A stretch of DNA of 64,000 bases from Streptomyces sp. NBC_00287 (GCF_036173105.1 NZ_CP108053.1:5828001-5892000); one strand, 5' to 3'. Positions 15,894-24,729 are shown, counted from the first letter of the stretch. Translations and numbers: made by a program. The notes: generated by a model not told the origin, from the sequence alone.

Positions 15894-17450
15894 ATGCGAT
15901 CTGTTCGCATGCGGATTCTCGCGACGCTGCTCGTGCTGGCGGCCGTGGGAGTGGTCGGCTGGCAGATGCTGCCGTCGGAGGGTGACGAGGACCGGACCAT
16001 CACGGTCGGTACGACGGACGCGGTCACTTCGCTCGACCCGGCCGGCGCCTACGACGCCGGGTCCTGGGCGTTGTTCAGCAATGTCTTCCAGACGCTGCTG
16101 ACCTTCGAGGCGGGCGGCGCCTCGCCGGTGCCGGACGCGGCGGAGAGCTGCAAGTGGGCCGACGGCGGACTGCGCACCTACCGCTGTGAGCTGCGGGAGG
16201 GGCTGACCTTTCCGAGCGGACGCACGATGACCGCGGAGGACGTCAAGTACTCCTTCGACCGGGTGCGGGAGATCAAGTCGGACGTCGGCCCCGCGTCGCT
16301 CTTCGACACGCTGGACTCCGTGGCGGCCGACGGTCTGGCGGTCACCTTCCGGCTGTCCTCGCCCGACGCGACGTTCCCGTTCAAGGTGGCCACGGGCGCG
16401 GGCTCCATCGTCGACAGCACCAAGTACCCGAAGAACGGGCTGCGCACCGACAACGGCGTCGACGGCACCGGGCCGTACGAGCTGTCGTCCTACAAGAAGG
16501 GCGACAAGGCGGTCCTGGTGCCCAACGGGCAGTACCAGGGCGCGGTTCAGGAGACCGGACGGCCCATCCAGCTGCGGTACTTCGCGGACGCGGACCAGTT
16601 GGAGCGGGCCTGGCGGGGGCGGCGGATCGATGTCGCCACGCGGCAGTTGCCGCCGGACGTGCTCGCCGAACTCGATCCCGGTGACCCTGGTCAGCGGGTG
16701 TCCGAGGCGGACAGCTCCGAGGTCCGCAATCTGTACTTCAACACCCGTGAGGGTTCTCCGCTGCACGATGTGCGGGTGCGGCAGGCGATGGCTTGGCTGA
16801 TCAATCGGGAGAAGCTCGCGGCGACGGTGTATCAGGGGACCGTGGATCCGCTGTATTCGCTGATTCCGACGGGGATCACGGGGCATACGACGTCGTTCTT
16901 CGAGTCGTATCCGAAGCAGGATGCCGGGAAGGCGCGCTCGCTTCTCGAGGACGCCGGGGTCGAGCTTCCCGTCCGCTTCACCTACGGCTATGCGACCGGG
17001 CGGGGCGCCGCCGCGGAGGAAGCCGCCGAGCTGAAGGCGCAGTTGGAGGCCGGTGGGCTGTTCAAGGTGACGCTCAAGGGTTATGAGTGGACCGATTTCC
17101 AGAAGCGGTGGGCCACGGGGAAGCTGGACGCGTACGGCGTGGGGTGGGTCGCGGACTTCCCCGATCCGGATACCTACGGGGCGCCGCTTGTCGGGTCCGG
17201 GGGCACCATGAACACCGGGTACAGCAGCAAGGTGGTCGATCGGCTCATTCAGGAGAGTCAGCGGTTTGCCGATCGGGGGGAGGCTGTGGATGACTTCCGT
17301 GAGGTGCAGCAGGTGATTGCCGAGGACGTGCCGGTGATTCCTCTTTGGCAGGCCAAGGAGTATGTGGTCAGCAGTGAGGATGTGGGGGGCGGGCAGTATT
17401 TGTCGGACGGGACGGGTGTGTTTCGGCTATGGCGGCTCGGGTGGATCTGA
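15894..17450 (+). CDS. Orphan ABC-type peptide/nickel solute-binding protein (SBP_bac_5)
   Basis: 518 residues. The N-terminal hydrophobic segment (RILATLLVLAAVGVVGWQML) lacks a lipobox cysteine, so it is probably membrane-anchored by an uncleaved signal rather than a lipoprotein. The mature part is a family 5 binding protein: SLDPAGAYDAGSW, the FPSGRTMTAEDVKYSFDRV motif, DGTGPYELSSYKKGD, VRQAMAWLINREKL and YGVGWVADFPDPDTYGAPL. These proteins deliver oligopeptides or similar ligands to ABC permeases, but none is encoded nearby. Third-position G/C falls clearly in the last 700 bases compared with the first half. Its stop lies 24 bp inside the converging kinase gene. Confidence 0.88.
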   Translation: MRSVRMRILATLLVLAAVGVVGWQMLPSEGDEDRTITVGTTDAVTSLDPAGAYDAGSWALFSNVFQTLLTFEAGGASPVPDAAESCKWADGGLRTYRCELREGLTFPSGRTMTAEDVKYSFDRVREIKSDVGPASLFDTLDSVAADGLAVTFRLSSPDATFPFKVATGAGSIVDSTKYPKNGLRTDNGVDGTGPYELSSYKKGDKAVLVPNGQYQGAVQETGRPIQLRYFADADQLERAWRGRRIDVATRQLPPDVLAELDPGDPGQRVSEADSSEVRNLYFNTREGSPLHDVRVRQAMAWLINREKLAATVYQGTVDPLYSLIPTGITGHTTSFFESYPKQDAGKARSLLEDAGVELPVRFTYGYATGRGAAAEEAAELKAQLEAGGLFKVTLKGYEWTDFQKRWATGKLDAYGVGWVADFPDPDTYGAPLVGSGGTMNTGYSSKVVDRLIQESQRFADRGEAVDDFREVQQVIAEDVPVIPLWQAKEYVVSSEDVGGGQYLSDGTGVFRLWRLGWI

Positions 17451-18896
17451 CCCGTAAGTCGGAATCGTGACCGTCACGCTCAATCCCTCACCCGGCGCCG
17501 TATTCACCGCCACTTTCCCCCCGTGCGCCTTCACCACCCCCTGCACGATCGCCATCCCCAGACCGCTCCCCGCGCCTCCTCCCGCCCTGAAGAAGCGGTC
17601 GAAAATGCGCCCCGCGTCCTCCTGAGCGAGCCCCGGGCCCTTGTCCGCCACGCACAGCCGTACGATGCCGTCCTCGCGCTCCAGGCCCAGATGGACCGGC
17701 GCATCCGTCGGCGTATGGATGCGGACGTTCGTCACCAGGTTGCCCAGCACCTGCCGCAGCCCCGACTCGTCGGCCCGGATCAGGAGGGCGCCCTCCGCCG
17801 CCACCGTGATCGGGCGTTCCGGCTGTTGCATACGGAGGTCCTCCGCCGCGTCCCGGACCAGGCGGCTCACGTCCACGTTGCGGAAGCGGAGTTCGGGTTG
17901 CTGGTCGAGGCGGGCCAGGGTGAGGAGTTCGTCCACCAGGCGGCCCATTCTGTCGGCCTCCGCCATGACCCGCTCCCAGGCCCGTTTGCGCTGGTCGGGG
18001 TCGTTCAGCATGCCCTTGTCGTAGAGCTGGAGATAGCCGCGTATCGCGGAGAGCGGGGTGCGCAGTTCGTGGGAGGCGTCCGCCACGAAGCGGCGGAGTT
18101 GGGCCGCGCTGCGTTCGCGGGTGCGGTAGGCCAACTCCACCTGGTGGAGCATGGAGTTGAGGGACAGCCTTAGCTGCTCCACCTCCAGGGTGGCCTCCTT
18201 GCTGGAGGGGACTCTGCGGGTCAGATCGCCCTCCGCTATGGCCGAGGAGGTCTCCACCATGTCCTCCAGCGGGCGCATTCTGCGGCTGACGCTGAACAGG
18301 GTCAGACAGGCCAGGAGGGCCAGCAGCAGGGTGCCGAAGGTGAGGTCCAGCTTGAGGGCCTTGGCCATGCCTTCGTGCAGGGCATCGGTGGAGATGGCGA
18401 TCAGGACCACCGGGCCGTCGGAGAGGCGGGCGGCGATCACCCGGTACGGGGCGCCCGCCACGTCGATGTCGCGGGGCTCCGCCTCGGCGGCCAGGGCCCT
18501 GGGATCACTGACCTCGGCGGCCACCGCGCGCTGCCGGGGCGTCGGTTTGAGCGGGCCGAGGGCCACCGCGCGGCCCTCGGAGTCGACGGCCACGAACACC
18601 GAGCCGGTCGAGCTGGGCAGGGATTCGGCGCCGCCGCCCGCGAACTGGTCCATGGCGGTGCCCAGTTCGCCCAGGGACTCGATCTGGCGCATGGTGAACC
18701 CGGCGTTCTGCAGGGTGGAGCGGGTCGCGAGGAGCTCCGAGTCGACCTTGTCCAGGAGATAGTGGCGGGCGGCCATCAGGCTGATCGCGGTCGCCGCGAC
18801 GATGCCGAGGGCCAGCAGCGCCACGTTCGCCAGCGTCAGCTTGGCGCGCAGCGAGTGGATGCCGCGATGCCCCCGGCCCAGGCACCGGATCTTCAT
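17427..18896 (-). CDS. Two-component sensor histidine kinase
   Basis: 489 residues. Order: transmembrane helix 1 (LANVALLALGIVAATAISLMA), an extracytoplasmic sensor of about 150 residues with GSVFVAVDSEGRAVAL, transmembrane helix 2 (FGTLLLALLACLTLF), a HAMP linker, and a dimerisation domain with H276 in FVADASHELRTPLSAIRGY. The HATPase domain shows NLVTNVRIHTP (N box), DKGPGLA, FDRFFRAGG and GSGLGMAIVQG. In the N box the usual Asn-Ala is Asn-Val. The ATG overlaps the response-regulator stop (ATGA), so the pair is co-translated. The divergent MMPL transporter gene beyond the regulator is the obvious candidate target. Confidence 0.92.
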   Translation of the reverse strand: MKIRCLGRGHRGIHSLRAKLTLANVALLALGIVAATAISLMAARHYLLDKVDSELLATRSTLQNAGFTMRQIESLGELGTAMDQFAGGGAESLPSSTGSVFVAVDSEGRAVALGPLKPTPRQRAVAAEVSDPRALAAEAEPRDIDVAGAPYRVIAARLSDGPVVLIAISTDALHEGMAKALKLDLTFGTLLLALLACLTLFSVSRRMRPLEDMVETSSAIAEGDLTRRVPSSKEATLEVEQLRLSLNSMLHQVELAYRTRERSAAQLRRFVADASHELRTPLSAIRGYLQLYDKGMLNDPDQRKRAWERVMAEADRMGRLVDELLTLARLDQQPELRFRNVDVSRLVRDAAEDLRMQQPERPITVAAEGALLIRADESGLRQVLGNLVTNVRIHTPTDAPVHLGLEREDGIVRLCVADKGPGLAQEDAGRIFDRFFRAGGGAGSGLGMAIVQGVVKAHGGKVAVNTAPGEGLSVTVTIPTYGSDPPEPP

Positions 18897-19582
18897 GCCA
18901 GTCCGTAGCCCACGCCCCGCCGGGTGGTGATGACCGGCGGTCCGAGGGCGTCCAGCTTGCGGCGCAGATAGCTGATGTAGGTCTCCACGACGGTCGACTC
19001 GGGCGGGGTGTGCTCGTACTGCCAGACATGCCTGAGGAGCTGCTCCTTGGGCACGATCCGGCCGCCGTTGCGCACCAGGAAGCGCAGCAGGGCGTACTCG
19101 GTGGGGGTGAGCTCGACCGAGCGGCCCGCGCGGTGCACGGAGTACGTCGACTCGTCCAGCTCCAGATCGCCGTAGCGCAGCGGTGGGCGCTGGGGGAGGA
19201 CGTCGGCGGCGCGGGTACGGCGCAGGACCGCGGTGATGCGGGCGATCACCACGTCGATGTCGAAGGGCTTGGTGATGTAGTCGTCGCCGAAGCCGAGGGC
19301 GCCGACGATCTCGGCGGGGGAGTCGCGCGCGGTGAGGAAGACCAGGGCCAAGTCCGGTCGCTGTATGCGCAGTTGGCGGCCGAGGGCGCGGCCGTCGCCG
19401 TCCGGCAGCATGACGTCCAGCAGCGCCACGTCGGGCCGGGTGCGCCCGGCGAGCGCCAGGGCCTCGCGGACGGAGCCCGCGGTCATCACCTCGAACCGGT
19501 GGTAGCGCAGGGCGATGGCGAGGACGTCGGCGATGCTCTCCTCGTCCTCCACGACCAGCACGGTCCCCACAGCCGTAGTCAT
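18893..19582 (-). CDS. OmpR/PhoB-family response regulator
   Basis: 229 residues. The receiver domain has the acidic pair in VVEDEES and phospho-acceptor Asp56 in LLDVMLPDGDG, with the conserved Thr in FLTARDS and Lys in YITKPFD. The C-terminal winged-helix DNA-binding domain contains VELTPTEYALLRFLV and VETYISYLRRKLD. ATG at 19582 has a GGGGG just upstream. It is the first gene of the regulator-kinase operon and is divergent from the MMPL gene across 158 bp, where its binding sites probably lie. The signal is unknown. Confidence 0.94.
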   Translation of the reverse strand: MTTAVGTVLVVEDEESIADVLAIALRYHRFEVMTAGSVREALALAGRTRPDVALLDVMLPDGDGRALGRQLRIQRPDLALVFLTARDSPAEIVGALGFGDDYITKPFDIDVVIARITAVLRRTRAADVLPQRPPLRYGDLELDESTYSVHRAGRSVELTPTEYALLRFLVRNGGRIVPKEQLLRHVWQYEHTPPESTVVETYISYLRRKLDALGPPVITTRRGVGYGLA

Positions 19583-19740
19583 GCCCCCAGTATCGGCGCG
19601 ACCACTGACAGCCGGGCCGGTTCCCGCTTTGGAGTTCCTTGAGAGTCAAGCCCGCCGCATGTTCGCGCGCGAGTCGCGCCCCCAATTCTGGTGTGCAGGA
19701 CCTGGGGGACCGACCGACGACCGATGAAGGAGCGTTGAGC
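19583..19740. promoter_or_regulatory. Divergent control region between response regulator and MMPL transporter
   Basis: 158 bp shared by two divergent transcription units. An AAGGAG at 19727-19732 lies eight bases before the GTG start of the MMPL gene. OmpR-type operators are usually short direct repeats. The segment around 19620-19650 contains repeated TTCC/TTGA words, but nothing convincing enough to call a site. Confidence 0.35.
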
Positions 19741-22134
19741 GTGGCGACATTGGCACGGTGGTGCTATCGGCACCGGCTGGTGGTCCTGTTGCTGTGGGTG
19801 GGGGCACTGTTCGGCCTGGGCTTCGGCGGTTCCGCCGCGGGCACGGACTACGCGAACGTCTTCTCCCTGCCGGACACGGACTCCAAGAGCGCGTACGACC
19901 TGATGGAGAAGGCCTTCCCGGAGCGCGCCGGAGACACCGACACGGTGGTGTGGAAGGTGGACGAGGGTTCCGTACGGGACGAGGCCGTACGGAACCGGAT
20001 CGAGCCGGCCCTCGAGGAGATCGGCCGGATGGACGGAGTCGGTGAGGTCGCCGATCCGCAGGTGAGCCAGAACGGGCGGATCGCGTACGCCCAGATCACC
20101 TTCAAGGAGCAGGCCAACGCCATCGAGAAGGAGGTGATCGAGGACATCGTCGACACCGCGCAGGCCGCCGAACAGGACGGACTCCAGGTGGAGCTGGGCG
20201 GCCAGGCCATCGCCCGCACCCAGGAGCCCCCGGCGGGCACCTCCGAGACGGTCGGCATCTTCGCCGCGGCGATCGTGCTGTTCCTGGCCTTCGGCTCGCT
20301 CTTCGCGATGCTGCTGCCCATCGTCGTGGCCATCGCGGGCGTCGGCACCGGCATGCTCTCCACGATGCTGCTCAGCCATGTCACCGATGTGCCCGAAGTG
20401 GCCCCGCTGCTCGGCTCGTTGATCGGCCTCGGCGTCGGCATCGACTACGCGCTGTTCATCGTCACCCGGCACCGGCGCGGCATCCTGCGCGGCATGAAGC
20501 CGGAGGACGCCGCGGTGACGGCCCTCAACACCTCCGGGCGCGCGGTGCTGTTCGCGGGCGGCACGGTGTGCATCGCGCTCGCCGGCATGCTCGTGATGAA
20601 CATGCGGTTCCTGGACGGCGTCGTCATCGCGACCTCGCTGACGGTGGTGCTCAGCGTGCTGGCCGCGATCACCCTGCTGCCCGCGCTGCTGGGCCTGCTC
20701 GGCCCACGGGTCCTCAGCCGCAGGCAGCGCCGCCGGCTGGCCGCGACGGGACCGGAACCGGAGGAGGCGAGCGGCCTCGCGGCGCGCTGGTCGGTGTATG
20801 TCCAGAAGCGGCCGCGTTCCATCGCGGCGGGCGCCCTCGTGGTCATGGCGGTCCTCGCGCTGCCGGTGCTGTCGATCCGGCTCGGCGCCACCGACCAGGG
20901 CAACCACCAGGAGTCCACGACCACCCGGCAGGCCTACGACCTGCTCGCCGAGGGCTTCGGCCCCGGCGTCAACGGCCCGCTCCAAGTGGTCGTGGAGGGC
21001 CCCGCGCCCGACTCCCTCGTCACCACCATCGAGTCGACCGAGGGAGTCGCCCAGGTCGCCGCCGCGCCGCCCGCGAACGGTGTCTCGGTGATCAACGTGG
21101 TGCCGACGACCTCACCGCAGTCGGAGAAGACCGACCAGCTGATCGACCGCCTGCGCGACGATGTGATCCCACAGGCCGGCGTCGAGGCCCATGTGGGCGG
21201 TGTGACGGCCGTGTTCAAGGACTTCGCGTCGGTGACCGCGGACCGGCTGCCGTACTTCATCGCGACGATCATCGCGCTGGGCTTCCTGCTTCTGCTGGTG
21301 GCGTTCCGCTCGCTGGTCGTGCCGCTGACGGCCGCGCTGATGAACCTGATCGCGGCGGCCGCGTCCTTCGGTGTGCTGGTGGCGATCTTCCAGTGGGGCT
21401 GGGGAACCGAGCTGATCGGCGTCGGCAAGGAGGGCCCGATCACCTCGTTCCTGCCGGTCATCATGCTCTCGCTGCTCTTCGGCCTCTCCATGGACTACCA
21501 GGTGTTCCTGGTGAGCCGGATGCACGAGGAGTGGGTGCACACCAAGGACAACGCCCGCGCGGTCCGGGTCGGCCTCGCGGAGACCAGCCGGGTCATCAAC
21601 TGCGCGGCCCTGATCATGATCTGCGTGTTCTCCGCGTTCGTCCTCAGCGGCGACATGGAGGGCGCGATGGCGGGCGTCGGCCTCGCGGCGGCGGTGGCAC
21701 TGGACGCGTTCATCCTGCGTACGGCCCTGGTGCCGGCCGCGATGCATCTGCTCGGCAACTCCAACTGGTGGCTGCCGGCCGGTTTGGAGAAGCGGCTGCC
21801 GCATCTGGCGGTCGAGCCGAAGGAGGATCCCGTGGAGCAGCAGCCGGTCGCCGAGGGCCGTGCCTCCGTGGTGCACGGCTTCATCCGTACGACCGACGGC
21901 GACCCGGTGTCGGGAGCGGCCGTGACCCTGCTGTCGAAGGGCGGCCGTCAGCTGGACCGGGTGACCTCCCTGGCGGACGGCTCGTACATCCTCTCCGTCC
22001 CGTCGCCGGGCACCTATCTGCTGGCGGCGACGGCCCCGGCGTACGGATCGCGTGCGCGGCACGTCGTGGTCGACGGTGAGCCGCTGGTGTACGACGTGGA
22101 GCTCGCCGAGGGCGAGGTGGACGCGGTCAACTGA
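19741..22134 (+). CDS. MMPL/RND-family transporter with a C-terminal carboxypeptidase-regulatory-like domain
   Basis: 797 residues. Two repeats of one helix, a large extracytoplasmic loop, then five or so helices, as in mycobacterial MmpL and other actinobacterial RND exporters. Seen: RLVVLLLWVGALFGLGFG at the N-terminus, GLGVGIDYALFIVTRHRR in the first helix bundle and the matching LLFGLSMDYQVFLVSRMHEE in the second; their Asp-Tyr pairs are the proton-relay positions. Residues about 709-795 form an extra cytoplasmic beta-rich domain (GFIRTTDGDPVSGAAVTLL, LADGSYILSVP, GTYLLAA) of the carboxypeptidase regulatory-like type, not usual in MMPL proteins. Substrate unknown; lipid or peptidic metabolite export is typical. 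It is converging with a TetR gene 6 bp away. Confidence 0.9.
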   Translation: MATLARWCYRHRLVVLLLWVGALFGLGFGGSAAGTDYANVFSLPDTDSKSAYDLMEKAFPERAGDTDTVVWKVDEGSVRDEAVRNRIEPALEEIGRMDGVGEVADPQVSQNGRIAYAQITFKEQANAIEKEVIEDIVDTAQAAEQDGLQVELGGQAIARTQEPPAGTSETVGIFAAAIVLFLAFGSLFAMLLPIVVAIAGVGTGMLSTMLLSHVTDVPEVAPLLGSLIGLGVGIDYALFIVTRHRRGILRGMKPEDAAVTALNTSGRAVLFAGGTVCIALAGMLVMNMRFLDGVVIATSLTVVLSVLAAITLLPALLGLLGPRVLSRRQRRRLAATGPEPEEASGLAARWSVYVQKRPRSIAAGALVVMAVLALPVLSIRLGATDQGNHQESTTTRQAYDLLAEGFGPGVNGPLQVVVEGPAPDSLVTTIESTEGVAQVAAAPPANGVSVINVVPTTSPQSEKTDQLIDRLRDDVIPQAGVEAHVGGVTAVFKDFASVTADRLPYFIATIIALGFLLLLVAFRSLVVPLTAALMNLIAAAASFGVLVAIFQWGWGTELIGVGKEGPITSFLPVIMLSLLFGLSMDYQVFLVSRMHEEWVHTKDNARAVRVGLAETSRVINCAALIMICVFSAFVLSGDMEGAMAGVGLAAAVALDAFILRTALVPAAMHLLGNSNWWLPAGLEKRLPHLAVEPKEDPVEQQPVAEGRASVVHGFIRTTDGDPVSGAAVTLLSKGGRQLDRVTSLADGSYILSVPSPGTYLLAATAPAYGSRARHVVVDGEPLVYDVELAEGEVDAVN

Positions 22135-22139
22135 GGTGA

Positions 22140-22862
22140 CTACGGCTTCTTGCCGGGGTTCGGCATCACCTTCGTCATCCCCGGCAGGAAGTCCGTGAAC
22201 AGTTCGTGCACCTCACGCACGAGTGGGCGCAGCACCCGGAAACGGGACAGCGCCACCCCGCGCGCGGTGAGCCGGGCACCCCGCTCGGCGAGCTTGTAGC
22301 TGCGCTCGCGGCCCGGAGTCCGGTCGAAGATCCAGTACAGCACCAGGCCCATCTGGGACAGCCACATCAACTCCGGCAGGACGTCCCGGAGTTCCTCCGG
22401 CACCTTCGTCTTCGTGGCGCCCGCGAGGACCGCGCGGTGGACACTGATCGCCTCCACGCGCGCGTGCTCCGACTCCGGGGAGAAGGGGCTGAGCGGGGAG
22501 TCGGGATCGGCGGCGTTCTTGAAGAACTGCACCGCGAACTCGTGGTACGGCGTGGCGATGTCCAGCCACGCCCTGAGCACCCCGGCAAGCCGCGCCTCCA
22601 GATCGGTCTCCCGGGCCAGGACCTCCCGGACCGCCACCTGGTGCTCGGCGGCGATCCGGTCGTAGAAGCCCTGGATCAGATGTTCCTTGCCCTCGAAGTA
22701 GTAATAGGCGTTGCCGACGGAGACCCCGGCCTCCTGGGCGATGGCCCGCATGGTGGTCTTGTCGTAGCCACGCTCCTGGAACAGCCGCATCGCCGTCTCC
22801 AGGATCAGCGCGCGGGTCTGCTCGGACTTGCTGGGCTCGGGGCTGTCGTTCTTCGAGGGCAC
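22140..22862 (-). CDS. TetR-family transcriptional regulator
   Basis: 240 residues. The N-terminal helix-turn-helix is typical: RALILETAMRLFQERGYDKTTMRAIAQEAGVSVGNAYYYFEGK. The C-terminal ligand and dimer domain is alpha-helical (about 75-240) with no recognised specificity. It starts with GTG at 22862, without a good Shine-Dalgarno sequence, so it may be leaderless. It converges on the MMPL gene and is upstream of nothing in its own direction except a protease gene reading away. It may control the transporter or itself; no inverted repeat was found to argue either way. Confidence 0.92.
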   Translation of the reverse strand: MPSKNDSPEPSKSEQTRALILETAMRLFQERGYDKTTMRAIAQEAGVSVGNAYYYFEGKEHLIQGFYDRIAAEHQVAVREVLARETDLEARLAGVLRAWLDIATPYHEFAVQFFKNAADPDSPLSPFSPESEHARVEAISVHRAVLAGATKTKVPEELRDVLPELMWLSQMGLVLYWIFDRTPGRERSYKLAERGARLTARGVALSRFRVLRPLVREVHELFTDFLPGMTKVMPNPGKKP

Positions 22863-22885
22863 GGAGCGAGACTAACCAGTGCGGA

Positions 22886-23854
22886 TCAGGACGACTGCGC
22901 CGCCTGGTACAGGTTCTGGGCGTCGGCGCCGAAGTACGGGCCGTACATCCGGTTCGGGAAGAAGTTGTACTTGAAGCTGTTCACCGACGACAGCAGTCCG
23001 GTGCCGGTGGACTCGTTGAACTGCGTGAACCAGGGGCCGCCGCTGGAGCCGCCGGTCATGTTGCAGGTCATGCCGTGGTCGTTGGACAGCAGGAAGTCGC
23101 GGTTGGTGGTGCCGCTGCAGTAGATGAACTTCTCGCCGTTGTAGGGGCTCGCGGCCGGGAAGCCGAAGGAGTACATGCGCAGGTTGTAGCCGGTGTTGAA
23201 GGCGAGGCCCTGTGCGCCGACGACGTCCGTCAGCGACTGGCCGTTCAGCGGGGCCACAACGGCCGCGCCGATGTCGTAGTTGATGTCCTCGCTCGCTGTC
23301 CACTGGGGTGTGGACAGGGTCTTGGTGGCGGTCCAGCGGCCGTAGGGGGACTGTCCGTCGTGGTAGCCGGGCACGAAGACCCAGTTGGTGTGCCAGGCGC
23401 CCTCCAGCTTCACGCAGTGGCCGGCCGTGATCACGGTGCTCTTGTTGGCGCTGGTGACGGCGTTGCCGGAGCATGAGGCCGTACGGCCCTGGTAGGTGAA
23501 GAACACCCGGCCCGCCGTGTTCACCACGGCCCCGCCGCCGGTCCAGGCGCTGCCGCCGTTCGGGAAGGCCTGGATGCCGACGTCGGCGGGCGTGGCCGGG
23601 ACGGTGCTCTTCGCGCCCTTGGCCGGCTCCGAGCCGCGCTGCCCGCTCACGGAGAGCAGATCCAGGGGCTCGGCCGCCCGCATCCGCGCGGGCGTCCAGA
23701 ACTCGGCGGCCTTTTCCCGCGCCGCTTCGGTGACCGAACGGACGCCAGTGTCGGACCGGGGCCCGGCGCTCGCCGGTGCGGCGAGCGCCCCGGCGGCGAG
23801 CAGGGCGGTGACGCCGACGACCAGGGAACGGGATATCCGAGGTATGCCTCTCAC
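22886..23854 (-). CDS. Secreted trypsin-like serine protease
   Basis: 322 residues, exported. The signal peptide runs from residues 1 to about 30 (ending APASA), followed by a propeptide-like region and a chymotrypsin-fold domain. The catalytic triad is readable: His146 in ITAGHC, Asp194 in NYDIGAAVV, and Ser271 in GGSSGGPW. The domain resembles glutamyl endopeptidase/V8-like proteases (FPNGGSAWTGGGAVV, YNGEKFIYCSGTTNRDFLLSNDHGM split by short loops). The GTG start at 23854 has AAGGAG about seven bases upstream; longer starts would bury the signal peptide. It lies 23 bp from the TetR start and is probably transcribed alone. Substrate unknown. Confidence 0.88.
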   Translation of the reverse strand: MRGIPRISRSLVVGVTALLAAGALAAPASAGPRSDTGVRSVTEAAREKAAEFWTPARMRAAEPLDLLSVSGQRGSEPAKGAKSTVPATPADVGIQAFPNGGSAWTGGGAVVNTAGRVFFTYQGRTASCSGNAVTSANKSTVITAGHCVKLEGAWHTNWVFVPGYHDGQSPYGRWTATKTLSTPQWTASEDINYDIGAAVVAPLNGQSLTDVVGAQGLAFNTGYNLRMYSFGFPAASPYNGEKFIYCSGTTNRDFLLSNDHGMTCNMTGGSSGGPWFTQFNESTGTGLLSSVNSFKYNFFPNRMYGPYFGADAQNLYQAAQSS

Positions 23855-23975
23855 ACGTACTCCTTCGGTGAGGGGTGCGGAGTGGATCGAGCCGTCCAGC
23901 AGCGTCCCACCTGAGCGCGATTTTGGAAGAGTGCATGCCAAAACAGGCCGGAACCCGGCCGATGATGACCGTCCG

Positions 23976-24386
23976 TCACGGTCTCCGGCCGAGCGCCGGG
24001 CGCTTGGAGTAGTCGGTGAACCCGACGACGTTCCCCCACGGGTCGGCGACCTCGACGGTCCACCCGGTGGCCACCGGGAACGGCTCGTCCAGCGGCGCGA
24101 TCCCGGCCCCGGCCAGTCGGCGGGCGGCCGCGCGGGCGTCCGGCACCTCCAGCCACACCCGGGGCGAGTGCCAGGGCGGCGGCCGATGATTCAGCCCCTC
24201 CTCCTGCCGCAACAGGATCCCGGGCGTCTCACCACCCACCTTCAGCAGCGCGATCCCCGCCTCGTCGAACCGGAACGCCACCGCGAACCCGGCGCGTTCA
24301 TAGAACCCGACGGCCTCACCGAGGTCACCGACGGGCAGCAGCACGTTGTCGAACCCGAGCAGTTCGTAGGACTCGTCATCTGACAC
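23976..24386 (-). CDS. VOC (glyoxalase/bleomycin-resistance fold) protein
   Basis: 136 residues, one VOC module of two beta-alpha-beta-beta-beta units: YELLGFDNVLLPVGDLGEAVGFYERAG-type first half split from the second half by RVWLEVPDARAAARRLAGAG, ending VEVADPWGNVVGFTDYS. The DPWGN motif before the last strand is typical of the family, whose members use a bound metal or sequester ligands. No specific reaction can be assigned. GTG at 24386 is the first start before the fold. It is divergent from the beta-grasp gene. Confidence 0.82.
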   Translation of the reverse strand: MSDDESYELLGFDNVLLPVGDLGEAVGFYERAGFAVAFRFDEAGIALLKVGGETPGILLRQEEGLNHRPPPWHSPRVWLEVPDARAAARRLAGAGIAPLDEPFPVATGWTVEVADPWGNVVGFTDYSKRPALGRRP

Positions 24387-24453
24387 ACAGTCAGAGTAGA
24401 GGGATGATCGGCACGATCCCGGGATTGTCAGTGGCGTCTCGTACTGTCGGCGT

Positions 24454-24729
24454 ATGGGACAGGTGACCTTCGTCGACGAGACGACCATGGGACAGCGCGA
24501 GCCGGGCCCACGGCTCGACGTCGCGGAAGAGCGGCTGACGGTCCGGGAGTTGATCGGGCGCCGGATGCGTCGGAAGGCCGACAGGGAGCGGGCCCTGAAG
24601 GCCTTCACCGCGAACGGCTTGATCGTCCTGGTCGGCGACCGCCAACTCACCGACCTGGACGAGCAGGTCGACCTCACCGCGGACACGGAGGTCACATTCC
24701 TGAAGCTCATACCCCTGGTCGGCGGCTGA
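24454..24729 (+). CDS. Small ubiquitin-like (MoaD/ThiS-type beta-grasp) protein ending in Gly-Gly
   Basis: 91 residues with codon use typical of the region, so a real gene. The pattern fits a beta-grasp fold: strand GQVTFVDET, strand and helix LDVAEERLTVRELIGRRM, a charged helix, strand LIVLVGDRQL, then LDEQVDLTADTEVTFLKLIPLVGG. The C-terminus is exactly hydrophobic-Pro-Leu-Val-Gly-Gly. MoaD and ThiS end the same way, and their last glycine is adenylated by an E1-like enzyme and carries sulphur or is conjugated. No MoeB/ThiF, JAB protease or molybdopterin gene is adjacent. The ATG lacks a clear ribosome site, so a leaderless transcript is possible. The family assignment is by pattern, not by alignment. 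Confidence 0.6.
   Translation: MGQVTFVDETTMGQREPGPRLDVAEERLTVRELIGRRMRRKADRERALKAFTANGLIVLVGDRQLTDLDEQVDLTADTEVTFLKLIPLVGG

Noticed and set aside
14472..16886. 804-codon minus-strand frame across the metallophosphoesterase and solute-binding protein genes
   Set aside because: Antisense artefact covering two well-defined genes and their intergenic region.
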